Shown here piece after piece: positions 15,791 to 24,431 of a stretch of DNA of 64,000 nucleotides. This stretch comes from Candidatus Melainabacteria bacterium (GTDB lineage: Bacteria > Cyanobacteriota > Vampirovibrionia > 2-02-FULL-35-15), in NCBI GenBank assembly GCA_023250195.1, contig JAHFBF010000003.1, positions 62,001 through 126,000 of the forward strand, read 5' to 3'. How positions within the stretch are numbered: position 1 is the first letter of the stretch; the number at the start of each line of letters is the position of its first letter. Both the position numbers and the translations under genes were made by a program. Below the pieces are notes generated by a model that did not search any database, was not told the origin of the DNA, and saw only the letters and a program-made list of their open reading frames with translations.

Positions 15791-16153
15791 AATCCTTTTT
15801 GCAATAGCTTCATTTGCACAGGGGATCTTTATTTGTTTATTTATTGTTTGAATTACTATAAAGAAAGGGAATCCTTTTAATTGATTTTTATTTGTATTAT
15901 CTTGTCTTTGTTCTGGGTTTAATAAACTTAGATTTTCCATAAATACTACTTACTTTGTATCTTCATTGATACAATAAAATTATCAATCTTAGTCATAAAA
16001 AACAATTCTTGACAATAAAGAAACTTTTTGCAGCCTTGCATTTGTAAGCTTTTTTAACTGTACAATCTGTTATTTCTTCAAAAATTTGACAGGTTCTTGA
16101 CATAGACCTGTTATGCAAGGTTACAATTATAAAGCGGTTATAAAGGAATAATT
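15791..16153. other. Intergenic stretch downstream of acpS
   Basis: About 360 bp, AT-rich. The only things I can point to are two TTGACA hexamers near the right end, listed separately as a promoter candidate. No RNA or ORF on either strand that I trust. Confidence 0.4.
16097..16127 (+). promoter_or_regulatory. Possible sigma-70-type promoter for the 16154 gene
   Basis: TTGACA at 16097-16102 and TACAAT at 16122-16127, spacing 19 bp (longer than ideal), 27 bp before the start codon. A second TTGACA lies 11 bp further upstream. Confidence 0.4.
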
Positions 16154-16447
16154 ATGATTCTTGAAGAATTTGTAAGCTACTATCACAAAAACAAAAATAA
16201 AAAAAAGCAAGTAAAAGAAGTACTTTTAAACTGGCTGAAGATAGAGCTTTCTAATTTCCCACAAAATAATTATCAAAAAGTCTTACATAATGAATTGATT
16301 CTTATGGAAGATGACAGTGTTGTACCTAAGAATAAACAGGGAGAAAATCTTTTAAATTCATTAATCAGAATCACAACAATTTTAGAAGAAAAAGAATTTG
16401 AATCCTGGACAAACAATGTGAAGCCTAAGGATTTTTTACATGCCTAA
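16154..16447 (+). CDS. Hypothetical small helical protein
   Basis: 97 aa, all predicted helical, with a basic N-terminal third (HKNKNKKKQVKEVLLNWLK). AAAGGAA precedes the ATG. The last 8 bp overlap the start of the epimerase gene, so the two are probably cotranslated. No family recognised. Confidence 0.6.
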   Translation: MILEEFVSYYHKNKNKKKQVKEVLLNWLKIELSNFPQNNYQKVLHNELILMEDDSVVPKNKQGENLLNSLIRITTILEEKEFESWTNNVKPKDFLHA

Positions 16448-17453
16448 TAATTCAGAGAGTAGAGATCAGAGAGCAGAGATCAGAAATACAAAGATATTAG
16501 TTACGGGGTTTGCGGGATTTATAGGAAGCCATTTAACTGAAAGGCTTTTAAGTGACGGATGTACAATAATTGGAATTGATGATTTTAATGACTACTATAA
16601 TTCGAAAATAAAAGAAAGAAATATTTTTTCGTTTAAAGACAACAAGAACTTTTTTTTTAACAAAGTTGATATAAGAGATAAAGATTCAGTCAATGGAATC
16701 TTTGTACAGCATAAGCCTGATATTATGATTCATTTGGCTGCAAGAGCTGGTGTCAGGCCGTCGCTCCAACTCCCCCTTTTGTATGAAGAAGTAAATGTTC
16801 TTGGTACTTTAAATCTTTTGGAAGCTGCAAGAAACAATGGTTGCAGCAAAATTATATTTGGATCAAGCAGCTCTGTTTATGGGGAATGTAAAAATATTCC
16901 ATTTAAGGAGACTGAACTGGATTTAAAGCCGATTTCACCTTATGGTGTAAGCAAACTAACCGGTGAAAAATATTGTCAGGCATATAATCATCTTTATAAA
17001 ATCCCAATAATCTGTCTCAGATTTTTTACTGTCTATGGACCAAGACAAAGACCGGACCTGGCTATTCATAAGTTTACAAAATTAATAGAAGAAGGGAAAC
17101 CTGTTCCTGTTTTTGGAGATGGAATGTATAAAAGAGATTTTACTTATATTACAGAAATTATAGATGGGATAATAAGTTCAATTAATTATAATAAAACAAA
17201 TTTTGAAATATTTAATTTAGGTGAATCGCATACTACGACAGTGGTTGATCTTGTAAAACTTATAGAAAGTGCAACAGGCAAAAAAGCAGTTATCGACTGG
17301 CAGCCGCTGCAGGCTGGTGATGTCCCGCTTACATATGCTGATGTAAGTAAAGCTGAAAAACTTTTAGGATATAAGCCAGGAACAAAGCCGGAAGATGGGA
17401 TTAAAAAGTTTGTAGATTGGTATAGAAAAAGTTTGGCTCTTTTGATGATTTAA
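16440..17453 (+). CDS. NAD-dependent sugar-nucleotide epimerase (UDP-glucuronate 4-epimerase-like)
   Basis: 337 aa, extended short-chain dehydrogenase. It has the NAD-binding VTGFAGFIGSHL, the catalytic serine region GSSSSVYGE and the YGVSK tyrosine-lysine pair, then FFTVYGPRQRPDLA, a signature of UDP-glucose/glucuronate 4-epimerases. It would interconvert sugar nucleotides for capsule or lipopolysaccharide. The first 17 residues (SESRDQRAEIRNTK) are encoded by copies of a 7-bp repeat (AGAGATC/AGAGAGC) and are not part of the enzyme fold. The true start may lie later, or the repeat has lengthened the gene. Confidence 0.85.
   Translation: MPNNSESRDQRAEIRNTKILVTGFAGFIGSHLTERLLSDGCTIIGIDDFNDYYNSKIKERNIFSFKDNKNFFFNKVDIRDKDSVNGIFVQHKPDIMIHLAARAGVRPSLQLPLLYEEVNVLGTLNLLEAARNNGCSKIIFGSSSSVYGECKNIPFKETELDLKPISPYGVSKLTGEKYCQAYNHLYKIPIICLRFFTVYGPRQRPDLAIHKFTKLIEEGKPVPVFGDGMYKRDFTYITEIIDGIISSINYNKTNFEIFNLGESHTTTVVDLVKLIESATGKKAVIDWQPLQAGDVPLTYADVSKAEKLLGYKPGTKPEDGIKKFVDWYRKSLALLMI
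16455..16488. repeat. AGAGATC heptamer repeat, in frame in the epimerase gene
   Basis: AGAGAGTAGAGATCAGAGAGCAGAGATCAGA, the same low-complexity family seen at 21311, 25120-25372 and 34366. It adds residues RDQRAEIR ahead of the Rossmann fold. Confidence 0.7.
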
Positions 17454-17456
17454 ATA

Positions 17457-18002
17457 TTAGTCTTTATGGGCACAGATAGAAAATTTGCCCTCAGTTGTAG
17501 AGTATCTGTTTCCTGCAATATCTTTATACCTGAGTTTTATATGATTTTTTTTAGGTGTTTTGATCCTGTCTAATTCCGAAAAGATTGCATAGATTTTATC
17601 ATCAGGTTTTATCCAGCCCCATTTAGCTGCACAGTCTATCTTGTGTCTTTCAGCCTGAGCTATGTCATGGAAAAAATGAAGTCTGTATTTATACCCATCT
17701 TCTATAATTTCTCCGCTAAGATCTTTTGCAATGTTTTTTAAAACAATAAATTCCAATAAATGTTTTTTCTTTAACTCATTCAAATCTTTATAATCTTTTT
17801 CACCAAGAGGAGAAAGTCCTTCCCAGTCCCTGCTTTCATTTCGCAGGATAACAGGTCTTAAAAATGCATTAGCTTGAAGATCTGTAAGTTTTTTATTTAT
17901 TGAAACCTGTGCTATTCCAACAAGTATTGCAATTGAGACAGTGATTACTCCTAGTATCAAAGAAAAAAAATGATAAATCTCCTGCTTTACGATAAGTATC
18001 AT
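17457..18002 (-). CDS. Hypothetical membrane-anchored protein
   Basis: 181 aa. The N-terminus has one transmembrane segment (FFSLILGVITVSIAILVGIAQVSI) followed by a soluble region of about 145 residues with no motif I recognise. Proteins with this layout (one helix, then NKKLTDLQ) are commonly orphan. It is convergent with the epimerase gene (3 bp apart) and lies downstream of the recA terminator. Confidence 0.6.
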   Translation of the reverse strand: MILIVKQEIYHFFSLILGVITVSIAILVGIAQVSINKKLTDLQANAFLRPVILRNESRDWEGLSPLGEKDYKDLNELKKKHLLEFIVLKNIAKDLSGEIIEDGYKYRLHFFHDIAQAERHKIDCAAKWGWIKPDDKIYAIFSELDRIKTPKKNHIKLRYKDIAGNRYSTTEGKFSICAHKD

Positions 18003-18011
18003 ATTGATTAC

Positions 18012-18041
18012 AAAACAAGCAGGCTTTTGCCTGCTTGTTTT
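18012..18041 (-). terminator. recA terminator
   Basis: AAAACAAGCAGGC-TTTT-GCCTGCTTGTTTT, a perfect 13-bp stem 16 bp after the recA stop. On the minus strand the second arm supplies the trailing TTTT. Confidence 0.8.
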
Positions 18042-18056
18042 CCTTTTCTTATTTTT

Positions 18057-19205
18057 CTACTCTTCGTTTTCTTCTTTGTCGTTATCTTTTTCTTCGGAAC
18101 TAATAGCATTTTTATGCTGTGTTCTTAATTCGTGGATTTTAACTCTGACCTTTGATTCTATTTCCTTCATCATCTTTAGATTTGAAGTTATAGTTTCAAC
18201 TGCTTTTTCACGTCCTTGTCCAATTTTTTCAGAGCCATAGTTAAACCATGTGCCTGATTTTTGAACTACATCAAGACTGCATGCTACGTCAAGAAGTGAG
18301 CTTTCAAAGCTTATTCCTTTTCCGTAAATAAGATCACATTCAGCTATTCTAAATGGAGGGGCAACTTTATTTTTAACAACCTTGATTTTTATTCTATTTC
18401 CGTACTCTACATTATCTTTTTTCAAGGTTTCAATTCTTCTTACATCCAGACGGATTGAAGCATAGTATTTAAGAGCATTTCCACCGGTAGTTGTTTCGGT
18501 AGGACCATACATTACTCCGATTTTTTGCCTCATCTGGTTTATAAAAATAACTGCACTTTTTGTCTTACTTACAATACCTGTAAGTTTTCTAAGTGCCTGA
18601 GACATTAAACGCGCTTGTAAACCCATGTGTGAGTCGCCCATTTCTCCTTCAATTTCTGCTTTTGGCACAAGGGCTGCTACTGAATCTACTACAACTACAT
18701 CTACTGCTCCAGATCTGACCAACTGCTCTGTAATTTCAAGCGCCTGTTCACCTGAATCTGGCTGGCTTACAAGTAGATCATCGGTGTTTACACCAAGAGC
18801 TTTTGCATATTCAGGATCAAGAGCATGTTCAGCATCAACAATTGCTGCAGTTCCTCCAAGCTTTTGAGCCTGTGCACAAATATGCATGGCTACTGTAGTT
18901 TTTCCGCTGGACTCAGGTCCAAAAATTTCAATTATCCTTCCTCTTGGTACGCCACCTACTCCAAGTGCTAAATCCAGGGCAATTGCTCCTGTAGGGATAG
19001 CTTCGATTATGCCATAACGGGCATCACCAAGACGCATTACAGAACCTTTTCCAAAATCTTTTTCTATTTTTTCAAGGGTTAAATTTAAAGCTTTAAGTCT
19101 TTCTGACTTTTCATCTATTTTGGTTTCAGCTTTTTCACGTCCTTTTTCTGTTGAGGCAGATTTTAAACCTGCCTTTACGTCGTCTTTTGTCATCGTCTTT
19201 ACCAT
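18057..19205 (-). CDS. recA: DNA recombination/repair protein RecA
   Basis: 382 aa. It forms filaments on single-stranded DNA, promotes strand exchange and triggers LexA-type cleavage. Walker A GPESSGKT is at 96-103, with MAW/loop regions [10 protein letters not shown] and [12 protein letters not shown] and an acidic C-terminal tail ([12 protein letters not shown]). Against the usual 350 residues there are about 30 extra at the N-terminus, and part of this ([11 protein letters not shown]) is encoded by a palindromic repeat also found in pilC and rsmG. The next gene upstream starts with a signal peptide and is unrelated, so recA has probably its own promoter; no LexA box could be identified. 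Confidence 0.97.
   Translation of the reverse strand: MVKTMTKDDVKAGLKSASTEKGREKAETKIDEKSERLKALNLTLEKIEKDFGKGSVMRLGDARYGIIEAIPTGAIALDLALGVGGVPRGRIIEIFGPESSGKTTVAMHICAQAQKLGGTAAIVDAEHALDPEYAKALGVNTDDLLVSQPDSGEQALEITEQLVRSGAVDVVVVDSVAALVPKAEIEGEMGDSHMGLQARLMSQALRKLTGIVSKTKSAVIFINQMRQKIGVMYGPTETTTGGNALKYYASIRLDVRRIETLKKDNVEYGNRIKIKVVKNKVAPPFRIAECDLIYGKGISFESSLLDVACSLDVVQKSGTWFNYGSEKIGQGREKAVETITSNLKMMKEIESKVRVKIHELRTQHKNAISSEEKDNDKEENEE
19154..19174. repeat. GGCAGG palindromic repeat inside recA
   Basis: AGGCAGATTTTAAACCTGCCT, one arm mismatch from a perfect palindrome. The match to the pilC copy extends over the following bases to TCAACAGAAAAA, so both genes encode a KAG(L/F)K(S/P)ASTEK stretch. 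Confidence 0.75.
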
Positions 19206-19221
19206 CTTTTTCTCCTCTTTC

Positions 19222-20268
19222 TTATTTTTCTTCTACACCTAAAAAGTCTAATGGGGTATTTTGAGTAGCTGATAGTTCTAATTGTAATTGCTTATCTAAA
19301 TCATTTATCGCAACTGGACCAGTTAACTCAATTAGTGAATTCTTTTGGGATCTAAGCTGTGCATCAAGCTTGCGAATTTCTCTTTCAATAGATCTTCTTT
19401 GAATATCTGCTAAAACCTGAGCAGGTGTTGAATCTGAATCCTGGGCAGTTAAAGTGTCTTTTTTTACTTCTTCTAATTCAGTGGTAGCTAAAGCTCTTTC
19501 TACCATTACTTTTTTATAAGCATGATATCTCTGCCTTAATCTTTCAGCAACTTCATCTATCATCATAAATAAAATTATTGCTTCTGTTTGTGAAAGTTGA
19601 ATTTGTGTCTGGTTTTTTTTCATTTTACCTTCAATAACACTACCTAAAACACGTCCCCCAACCTGACTTCCATAATAGGCTCCTGAATTATTTGTTAATG
19701 CCTGTAGAGCATAAAATGGCAGAAAAACTGCTGCACCTAGAGTTCTTGATAAAAGGGAATTACCCTGCTCTGGAGAATTTGCAGGACTTAATTTCTGAAT
19801 AATAAACTGAATGGTTTTATTCCTTTCAATTGTAGCTTTCCACAAATTTAGAAGCTGCTCCTGCTCATTTCTGGAAAAGAATTCATCAATGGATTGTTGC
19901 TCTTCTGGAGTCAGAGAAAGAGATGGTTGTATGAAGTTTAACCCTTCTTCTTCTTCTTTCTGTAAGTCTTTTCGCCTGATTTCAAGTTCAGACAGGCTCC
20001 CTTTTTCTTTTTTTTGCTCTAGTTTTATTGTAGTCTCATTTTGTGGAGATAAATTAATTGTTGCTGGAAGTGATTGGAAGATAGAAACACCAGCTTTTAA
20101 TGGAGTCTCTATCTTTCCAAAGAGGGGTACATCAGGTTTTACAACTGTACTTAATTCTTTTAATTTTTCTTCTTGTGTTTTTGATAATCTTTCAATAGTT
20201 GGAGAAGCAGGTAAAACTTGTACTGTTAAAAGTATTGATAGAGTTGTTAATAAAGATCTTCTTTTCAT
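19222..20268 (-). CDS. Hypothetical exported coiled-coil protein
   Basis: 348 aa with a signal peptide ([21 protein letters not shown]). The exported part is helical: an acidic/basic coil around 85-115, a small hydrophobic Gly/Ala region near 180-215 ([24 protein letters not shown]) and a long coil at 225-330 ([26 protein letters not shown]). It could be a periplasmic protein of an envelope or export system, but no family is recognised. It lies 16 bp upstream of recA and on the same strand. Confidence 0.6.
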   Translation of the reverse strand: MKRRSLLTTLSILLTVQVLPASPTIERLSKTQEEKLKELSTVVKPDVPLFGKIETPLKAGVSIFQSLPATINLSPQNETTIKLEQKKEKGSLSELEIRRKDLQKEEEEGLNFIQPSLSLTPEEQQSIDEFFSRNEQEQLLNLWKATIERNKTIQFIIQKLSPANSPEQGNSLLSRTLGAAVFLPFYALQALTNNSGAYYGSQVGGRVLGSVIEGKMKKNQTQIQLSQTEAIILFMMIDEVAERLRQRYHAYKKVMVERALATTELEEVKKDTLTAQDSDSTPAQVLADIQRRSIEREIRKLDAQLRSQKNSLIELTGPVAINDLDKQLQLELSATQNTPLDFLGVEEK

Positions 20269-20447
20269 TTTTTATGTGTTGTTTAAATAGTGGTTTTACT
20301 TATTGGCTATTTATCTTAAAAATATACTATCAGGTTTGTATTAATAGGAATGTAACCTAGGGTTACATAGGGATTAGAAGCATATAATTTTATTGAAATA
20401 TGCTTTAATATTCATTGTGATGAATCCTTGCGCATTTACAGGTTAAA

Positions 20448-20524
20448 GGATTTATCACATTTACTGGGCAAATCCGATCCAGCGAAAGAAACTACTAGCG
20501 GGACGCTTCAGCTTGCCTGGACCA
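20448..20524 (+). ncRNA. Three-copy structured element, copy 1 (possible riboswitch or RNA motif)
   Basis: GGATTT pairs with AAATCC across a loop, then comes a GATCCAGCGAAAG segment, then a hairpin with CTTCAG/CTGGA arms and loop CTTGC. Copies at 27620 and 29065 align without gaps. The strings GGGCAAATCC, GCGAAAG and GGGACGC recall the GEMM-I (c-di-GMP) riboswitch, but the terminal part differs. It ends 11 nt before ATG 20536 of a secreted protein gene. Confidence 0.5.
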
Positions 20525-20535
20525 AAATAAAAACA

Positions 20536-20832
20536 ATGAATAAAAAAGTTATATTTTTAATATTGATTTTAAGCATATATGTAATTGTTATTGATTCTGA
20601 ATGTATAGCAAAGATTAATTTTAATGAAAAGAAAAAAATAACTGTATCTGCAGAATGTACTACAGCAGGTGAGCTTAATTGCCCGAAAGGATTTAAAGCA
20701 AACTGCCCTAAACAATATAAACCTTCATGTGTCTTTTTAGGAACAAAGCATCTGCCTGCATGTTTAGCGGACAATGCTGACAATACTTTCTATAGTTTTG
20801 ACTTAAATAAAATAACTTGTGAAAAGAAATAA
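20536..20832 (+). CDS. Small secreted cysteine-rich protein (paralogue 1)
   Basis: 98 aa from ATG 20536; the ORF track's start (20428) lies upstream within a structured leader. It has a signal peptide (VIFLILILSIYVIVIDSECIA) and a mature domain with the pattern C...C-P-x-GF...C...P.CxF...K.lPaCL. The next gene encodes a protein with the same layout. Six or more cysteines suggest disulfide-bonded export. Function unknown. Confidence 0.65.
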   Translation: MNKKVIFLILILSIYVIVIDSECIAKINFNEKKKITVSAECTTAGELNCPKGFKANCPKQYKPSCVFLGTKHLPACLADNADNTFYSFDLNKITCEKK

Positions 20833-20833
20833 A

Positions 20834-21187
20834 ATGAGATTTATTCTTGGCATATTGATTTTGTTATTTTTACTTGCTGGTGATACTAATGCACAGGCAG
20901 GGATTGAGGCTTTTGAGGTGTCTCCATTATGTGATATGAATGGAGAAATAATTTGTCCTGTAGGTTTTGAGATTGGTTGTGCAGATGATATTTCTCTGGC
21001 AACCCAGCCAAAATGTATATTTTATGAAAATAAATATATTCCCGGTTGTCTGAAATTTGTTGGTATCAAAAAGATAGATCTTAATTTTGAAGCACTAATG
21101 CTAACACCAAGTTCAATGATTAAAGTAATTGGTGGTGGCGAAACATATACTTTAAACAGGGAAATTGTCGGGTGTAAAAAGCTCTAA
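20834..21187 (+). CDS. Small secreted cysteine-rich protein (paralogue 2)
   Basis: 117 aa from ATG 20834, one base after the preceding stop; the ORF track's ATG at 20819 is also possible. Signal peptide FILGILILLFLLAGDTNAQA, then LCDMNGEIICPVGFEIGC...P.CIFYENKYIPGCL, matching paralogue 1 in cysteine spacing. The C-terminal 50 residues have no counterpart in paralogue 1. Tandem paralogues in one transcript suggest a two-component extracellular factor. Confidence 0.65.
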   Translation: MRFILGILILLFLLAGDTNAQAGIEAFEVSPLCDMNGEIICPVGFEIGCADDISLATQPKCIFYENKYIPGCLKFVGIKKIDLNFEALMLTPSSMIKVIGGGETYTLNREIVGCKKL

Positions 21188-21189
21188 TT

Positions 21190-21350
21190 AATTGAGAATT
21201 GATAATGGAGAATTGAGGATTAGAATATAGAACCGAGAATTGTCAATTTTCAATTCTCAATTGTCAATTAAATCACTGATTTAAGTTATTATATTATTGA
21301 ATCTATTTTATTATTCTGATTCTCTGATCTCTGACTACTGATCTCTGATA
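21190..21350. repeat. Low-complexity repeat cluster before tRNA-Cys
   Basis: The left half is AATTGAGAATTG/CAATTCTCAATT, arranged as an inverted repeat (AATTGAGAATTGATAATGGAG... TCAATTTTCAATTCTCAATTG) that could form a long hairpin. The right half is CTGATCTCTGA-type heptamers, the reverse complement of the AGAGATC repeat found inside coding regions. Confidence 0.65.
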
Positions 21351-21351
21351 T

Positions 21352-21423
21352 GGCGGCTTAGCCAAGTGGTAAGGCCGAGGTCTGCAAAACCTCTATACGG
21401 CGGTTCAAATCCGCCAGCCGCCT
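21352..21423 (+). tRNA. tRNA-Cys(GCA)
   Basis: 72 nt. Acceptor GGCGGCT/AGCCGCC with discriminator T, D arm with AGCCAAGTGGTAAGGC, anticodon arm GAGGT-CTGCAAA-ACCTC (anticodon GCA), T arm with GGCGG-TTCAAAT-CCGCC. U at the discriminator position is the cysteine identity base. CCA is not encoded. A TTTT run follows directly. Confidence 0.95.
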
Positions 21424-21424
21424 T

Positions 21425-22729
21425 TTAAGCAGCCATTTGTTTGGCTGATTCTTTTGAACTTATAAAGTTTAATTCTTCAGTACTTGAGAAGCCTTTGGGT
21501 GGGACTTTCCAGATTAACAACTGATGGTAATAAGCTAAAGAATGTTCACATTGCTCTTTAGTCCTGCTGCTGGGTTCATTTGATTTAAAATAAATCAATT
21601 CTCCAGCTTCCGAAAGTACAGGTTCCTTATCTCTTACAATCATTACAGGGATTGCATCTCTTTCATTTGCAAACTCGATTAATGAAATTAACTGATAATG
21701 CAGCCTGTTATTATAAGCAGGCATCATATTTTTTCTAAAACCGGTTTTTGCTTCAATAATAAACTTATAGATTTCCCCATCTATTTCCTTTTCAATAATC
21801 ATATCTATTTCTCTTGGATACCCGTTGCGGTCTCTAAGGTCTTTGGTTTCACCCTCGTCATTTGTAATTTTGCTTATAGAAACCTCTTCTACTTTAAACC
21901 CGGCTTCAATTAAAGAAAGTGCCAGTTCTGCTTCAAAATAAAATCCCGCGACATATTTCTCCTGTAAAAGGATTTCTTCTGCATTATTAAATATTCTTTT
22001 AACGCCTTTTACTTCACTACCATCAGCATTGTTAATATTGTTTAATTTTATGAGATTAGTAATAAAAAATATTGCATGTGGTAAATCTTTTTCTCTATCC
22101 AATCTTTCGAGAAAACTAATAACTCTTTTTCTAAAGTCAGAAGAGTCTTCAAAAGTTTTTGCAGCACTATCTGCAACAACTCTACAATGTAAATATTTTC
22201 TACCTTCTTTTACCTTGCCTTGATTAATTAACTCGATGGTTACAGATAAAGCTTCTTGAAGATAGATGTTGTCATGATTTTTCAGTAGATAAAGAAGCTC
22301 AGGCAACGATCCGGAATTTCTGATAAAAGCAAGACTTTCTATAAAGTCTAATCTCTTTTTCAATTCGATTAATTTACCGGTGGCATTATCTTCATTGAAG
22401 CTTAAAAATTTATCAAGCTCATTAATAAAAAGAGTTTCCTGCATTTCATCCAGGTCTTTAATGAGTATATTGGTTGAGTCATTTATTCGCTTATAAATAG
22501 CAGATAGTTTAGAAGTACTTTCCAGGCTTAGCCTTGCAATAGCCGCATTTCCTGTTAAATATTTGTCTTCTAGCTGCTGCTCGAATAATTTTAAATGCTG
22601 ACTTGTTGTGAATCTGCTTAATTTGTTAACTGTAAAGGCTTGTCGATCTTTTCCACCTTTTAATCCATTAGAAATAAATCTATTTCTAATGTTAGGAGAA
22701 CATGAAAGTGTCTCACAAGTTGTAAGCAT
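21425..22729 (-). CDS. Orphan protein with C-terminal PD-(D/E)XK-like nuclease signature
   Basis: 434 aa, no signal peptide. The first 270 residues are helical with leucine-rich stretches. From about 270 there is a restriction-endonuclease-like arrangement: FEAELALSLIEAGFKVEEV (helix with Glu), YPREIDMIIE (Asp) and FIIEAKTGF (ExK). This fits a DNA or RNA nuclease fold; the targeting role of the helical part is unknown. A second orphan protein with the same kind of C-terminus is at 29917. It converges on tRNA-Cys with 1 bp between them. Confidence 0.6.
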   Translation of the reverse strand: MLTTCETLSCSPNIRNRFISNGLKGGKDRQAFTVNKLSRFTTSQHLKLFEQQLEDKYLTGNAAIARLSLESTSKLSAIYKRINDSTNILIKDLDEMQETLFINELDKFLSFNEDNATGKLIELKKRLDFIESLAFIRNSGSLPELLYLLKNHDNIYLQEALSVTIELINQGKVKEGRKYLHCRVVADSAAKTFEDSSDFRKRVISFLERLDREKDLPHAIFFITNLIKLNNINNADGSEVKGVKRIFNNAEEILLQEKYVAGFYFEAELALSLIEAGFKVEEVSISKITNDEGETKDLRDRNGYPREIDMIIEKEIDGEIYKFIIEAKTGFRKNMMPAYNNRLHYQLISLIEFANERDAIPVMIVRDKEPVLSEAGELIYFKSNEPSSRTKEQCEHSLAYYHQLLIWKVPPKGFSSTEELNFISSKESAKQMAA

Positions 22730-22794
22730 TATGATATTTAATTTTTAAACTTAAATTAATATTATCATTTCTTATAATCTTTTTTGAAAATCAA

Positions 22795-23664
22795 TTAATT
22801 TTGTAACAAAACTTTGCTTATTTTTTCTGACAGGGCTTCCAGGTTGATTTGTGCTTGAGGAATAAATGCATCAAGAGCTTCCTCGATTTTTTCTTCTGTC
22901 GGGATATCACTGTTTGTTGAGTATCCAATTAATTGGGGAGAATCTTTAATTTCATCTTTTAAATGCGTTATTAAATTACTTATTTCTTTATTTGGAGTGC
23001 TAATGTCCAGTAGTATTAAATCCTGCTTTGTTTCTTGAGTCATTGAAGAAATCTGGTCTAGTGAATTTGTTGAAGATACCTTAAATCCACATATTTCTAA
23101 AGCAAGTTCCAGTGCTTTTAAACAGGGCTCATTTTGTCCATAAATTAATATTTTTCTTTCTTTTTCCTTATTAACTTTTTTAATTTCCTCCTTTTTAACA
23201 TATTCTAATACCTCAGAATGTAGTACTCCAGACTCTAACAAAATATAAGCAGGATATAACTCTAGTTCTTCTCTTTTAATCCTGACGAGTAACAATCCTT
23301 TAAAAAGCGAATATCCATTTGTAAAATCTTCAATAAAGATCTTTAACCCTTCTTTGTTTATACAATACCTCTTAAAAAAATCTATTGTAATAGATGAAAG
23401 TCGCTCCATATCATATGAATATTTTTTTGCAATCTTACGAGTCTGAGGATTACGAGTAAGAGCCGGATAAAGTATTTTGTCTTCTTTTTCTAAATGAGCA
23501 AATAAGATTTCAGTAATTCTGTTTAATTTATCGATTGAATTGTGTAAATTATTGTGGCCAATGATTTGACTGTCAATATCGTCAATAGTAGATATAATAG
23601 CCCTATGTTCAGACTTTAAGTTTTTAATGAAATCTATTGGATTATCGGTAAGCATAATAATCAA
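22795..23664 (-). CDS. Hemerythrin-like domain fused to a receiver-like domain
   Basis: 289 aa. Residues about 10-145 are a hemerythrin HHE-type four-helix bundle (SEHRAII, LFAHLEKEDKILYPAL, then REELELYPA), expected to bind a di-iron centre that senses oxygen or NO. Residues about 168-285 look like a CheY receiver: KILIYGQNEPCLKALELALE, then DLILLDIST with the phospho-acceptor-type Asp, but the acidic pair after strand 1 is replaced by QNE, so phosphorylation is doubtful. Could be an oxygen-linked signalling protein. No kinase is adjacent. Confidence 0.65.
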   Translation of the reverse strand: MIIMLTDNPIDFIKNLKSEHRAIISTIDDIDSQIIGHNNLHNSIDKLNRITEILFAHLEKEDKILYPALTRNPQTRKIAKKYSYDMERLSSITIDFFKRYCINKEGLKIFIEDFTNGYSLFKGLLLVRIKREELELYPAYILLESGVLHSEVLEYVKKEEIKKVNKEKERKILIYGQNEPCLKALELALEICGFKVSSTNSLDQISSMTQETKQDLILLDISTPNKEISNLITHLKDEIKDSPQLIGYSTNSDIPTEEKIEEALDAFIPQAQINLEALSEKISKVLLQN

Positions 23665-23882
23665 ATTTTACCTATATTAAAACAAATATCAATGCTGCTA
23701 ACCCTTTTGTTAAGGTTATTTTACAGTCTTTTTATAAACGCCTCGTCGCATCTACGATGACTCCTCGGCTATTAGCTATTTAAATTAACGCGCTCGGATT
23801 TTTGATTGGAAAATCCTCGCTTATCTAGTAAACAATAGTTATCAACAAATCCTATAAGTAGTGAGTTGTTTATGCTGGAAAT

Positions 23883-24431
23883 CTAGAAGGTTATCAATCG
23901 TGTTATCTTACAGTCTTCAGGTAGTTTTTTCCGTCCGTTTAAAAACTCCAGTTCTACTACAAAGGCAATTCCTATGATTACCCCGCCGATTTTCTTAACT
24001 AGTTTAATTGCAGCTTCTGCTGTGCCGCCTGTAGCTAAAAGATCATCTACTATTAAAACTCTTTTCCCGGGTTCTACTGCATCAGTATGAATCTCCAGGC
24101 TGTCCTTTCCATACTCTAAATCATATGAAACTCTTTCAGTCTTTGAAGGAAGTTTTCCGGGTTTTCTGATCGGGATAAAACCAACTCCAAGTTTATATGC
24201 AAGGGCACTTCCAAAAATAAATCCTCTTGATTCTATACCGGCTATGTAATCGATCTTTTGTTTCTCAAAGTGTTTTGCTAAAAGATCTACACAGTGTTTA
24301 AAAGCTGCCGGGTTACTAAGGACAGTGGTAATATCTTTAAAAATTATTCCTTCTCTGGGAAAATCAGCTATATCTCTGATCTTTGATTTTATAAATTCCG
24401 GAGCATTTTCTTCTGTTTCTTTCACGATCAC
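23883..24431 (-). CDS. apt: Adenine phosphoribosyltransferase
   Basis: 182 aa. It converts adenine and PRPP to AMP in purine salvage. Motifs: DFPREGIIFKDIT at the N-terminus, IAGIESRGFIFGSALA, RKPGKLPSKT and the PRPP-binding VLIVDDLLATGGTAEAA. Its start overlaps the recJ stop by 4 bp (ATGA), so the pair is cotranslated, an arrangement known in other bacteria where RecJ and Apt are linked or fused. Confidence 0.95.
   Translation of the reverse strand: MIVKETEENAPEFIKSKIRDIADFPREGIIFKDITTVLSNPAAFKHCVDLLAKHFEKQKIDYIAGIESRGFIFGSALAYKLGVGFIPIRKPGKLPSKTERVSYDLEYGKDSLEIHTDAVEPGKRVLIVDDLLATGGTAEAAIKLVKKIGGVIIGIAFVVELEFLNGRKKLPEDCKITRLITF

Noticed and set aside
18625-18867. ORF 18625-18867 plus strand
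   Set aside because: Lies entirely within recA on the opposite strand and has no ribosome site.
20428-20535. Upstream start at 20428 for the secreted protein
   Set aside because: It would place 36 residues, translated from the structured RNA element, ahead of a clear signal peptide that begins at ATG 20536.
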